Origin: GCA-001856825 sp049965815
GTDB taxonomy: Archaea > Thermoplasmatota > Thermoplasmata > Thermoplasmatales > GCA-001856825
NCBI GenBank assembly: GCA_049965815.1
Contig: JBMFVV010000036.1
Coordinates: 1 to 6,162 of the forward strand
Reading direction: 5' to 3'
DNA length: 6,162 nt
In this document: positions 6,118 to 6,162 of the stretch, one piece after another
How the letters are laid out: every line of letters starts with the position of its first letter
Numbering within the stretch: position 1 is the stretch's first letter
Made by a program: the position numbers and the translations under genes
The notes under the pieces: model-generated
The model's database searches: none
Told to the model about the DNA's origin: nothing
What the model saw: only the letters and a program-made list of their open reading frames with translations

Positions 6118-6162
6118 CTATGCAGTTATACCCAGACGCTCGCACACCTTTATTTCATCATC
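6118..6162 (-). CDS. Possible C-terminal end of an upstream gene (partial)
   Basis: From the right edge one minus-strand frame reads 14 codons (DDEIKVCERLGITA) before TAG at 6118-6120. The composition is protein-like, and position and strand fit the last gene of a preceding unit. Fourteen codons are too few to establish coding or identify a product. Confidence 0.25.
   Translation of the reverse strand, partial: DDEIKVCERLGITA

Overview
The window looks archaeal. Arginine is mostly AGG and ATA isoleucine is common. The only clear promoter is a TATA box whose centre lies about 26 nt upstream of an ATG, the geometry of a leaderless archaeal transcript. A Thermoplasmatota-like or related Euryarchaeota-type host is a guess from codon choice only. 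The content (a VirB4-family ATPase half followed by a very large second P-loop motor) points to a conjugative or other DNA-translocation module of a mobile element.

Layout, read on the minus strand from right to left. Bases 6162-6118 hold a possible last few codons of an upstream gene. Bases 6117-5993 are AT-rich and non-coding, with a TATA box, a short tandem repeat and an 18-bp palindrome over the first start codon. A 48-codon basic ORF (5992-5846) comes first. Its TAA directly abuts the ATG of a 192-aa protein (5845-5267) that is the C-terminal half of a VirB4-type ATPase, with Walker B but no Walker A. The last base pairs of that gene overlap (ATGA) the start of a giant reading frame, which stays open from 5270 to the left edge: at least 1756 codons, about 85% of the window.

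The giant protein was translated by hand across its whole visible length without meeting a stop. In order it shows an N-terminal domain of about 500 residues, a VirD4/HerA-like P-loop ATPase (Walker A at 569-577, Walker B at 849-856, a TQ motif at 882-883), a probable winged helix, a segment with the strand and acid pattern of a PD-(D/E)XK nuclease fold, a charged linker, a domain with a few Cys/His, a second linker, and an unrecognised region running off the window.

The three genes are probably one operon with translational coupling. The simplest model is a motor that moves or processes DNA: a large ATPase with its own DNA-binding and possibly cutting modules, co-made with a catalytically incomplete VirB4-like partner. 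An antiviral HerA-nuclease type role is the main alternative. No relaxase, integrase, tRNA, rRNA, CRISPR array or insertion sequence is visible.
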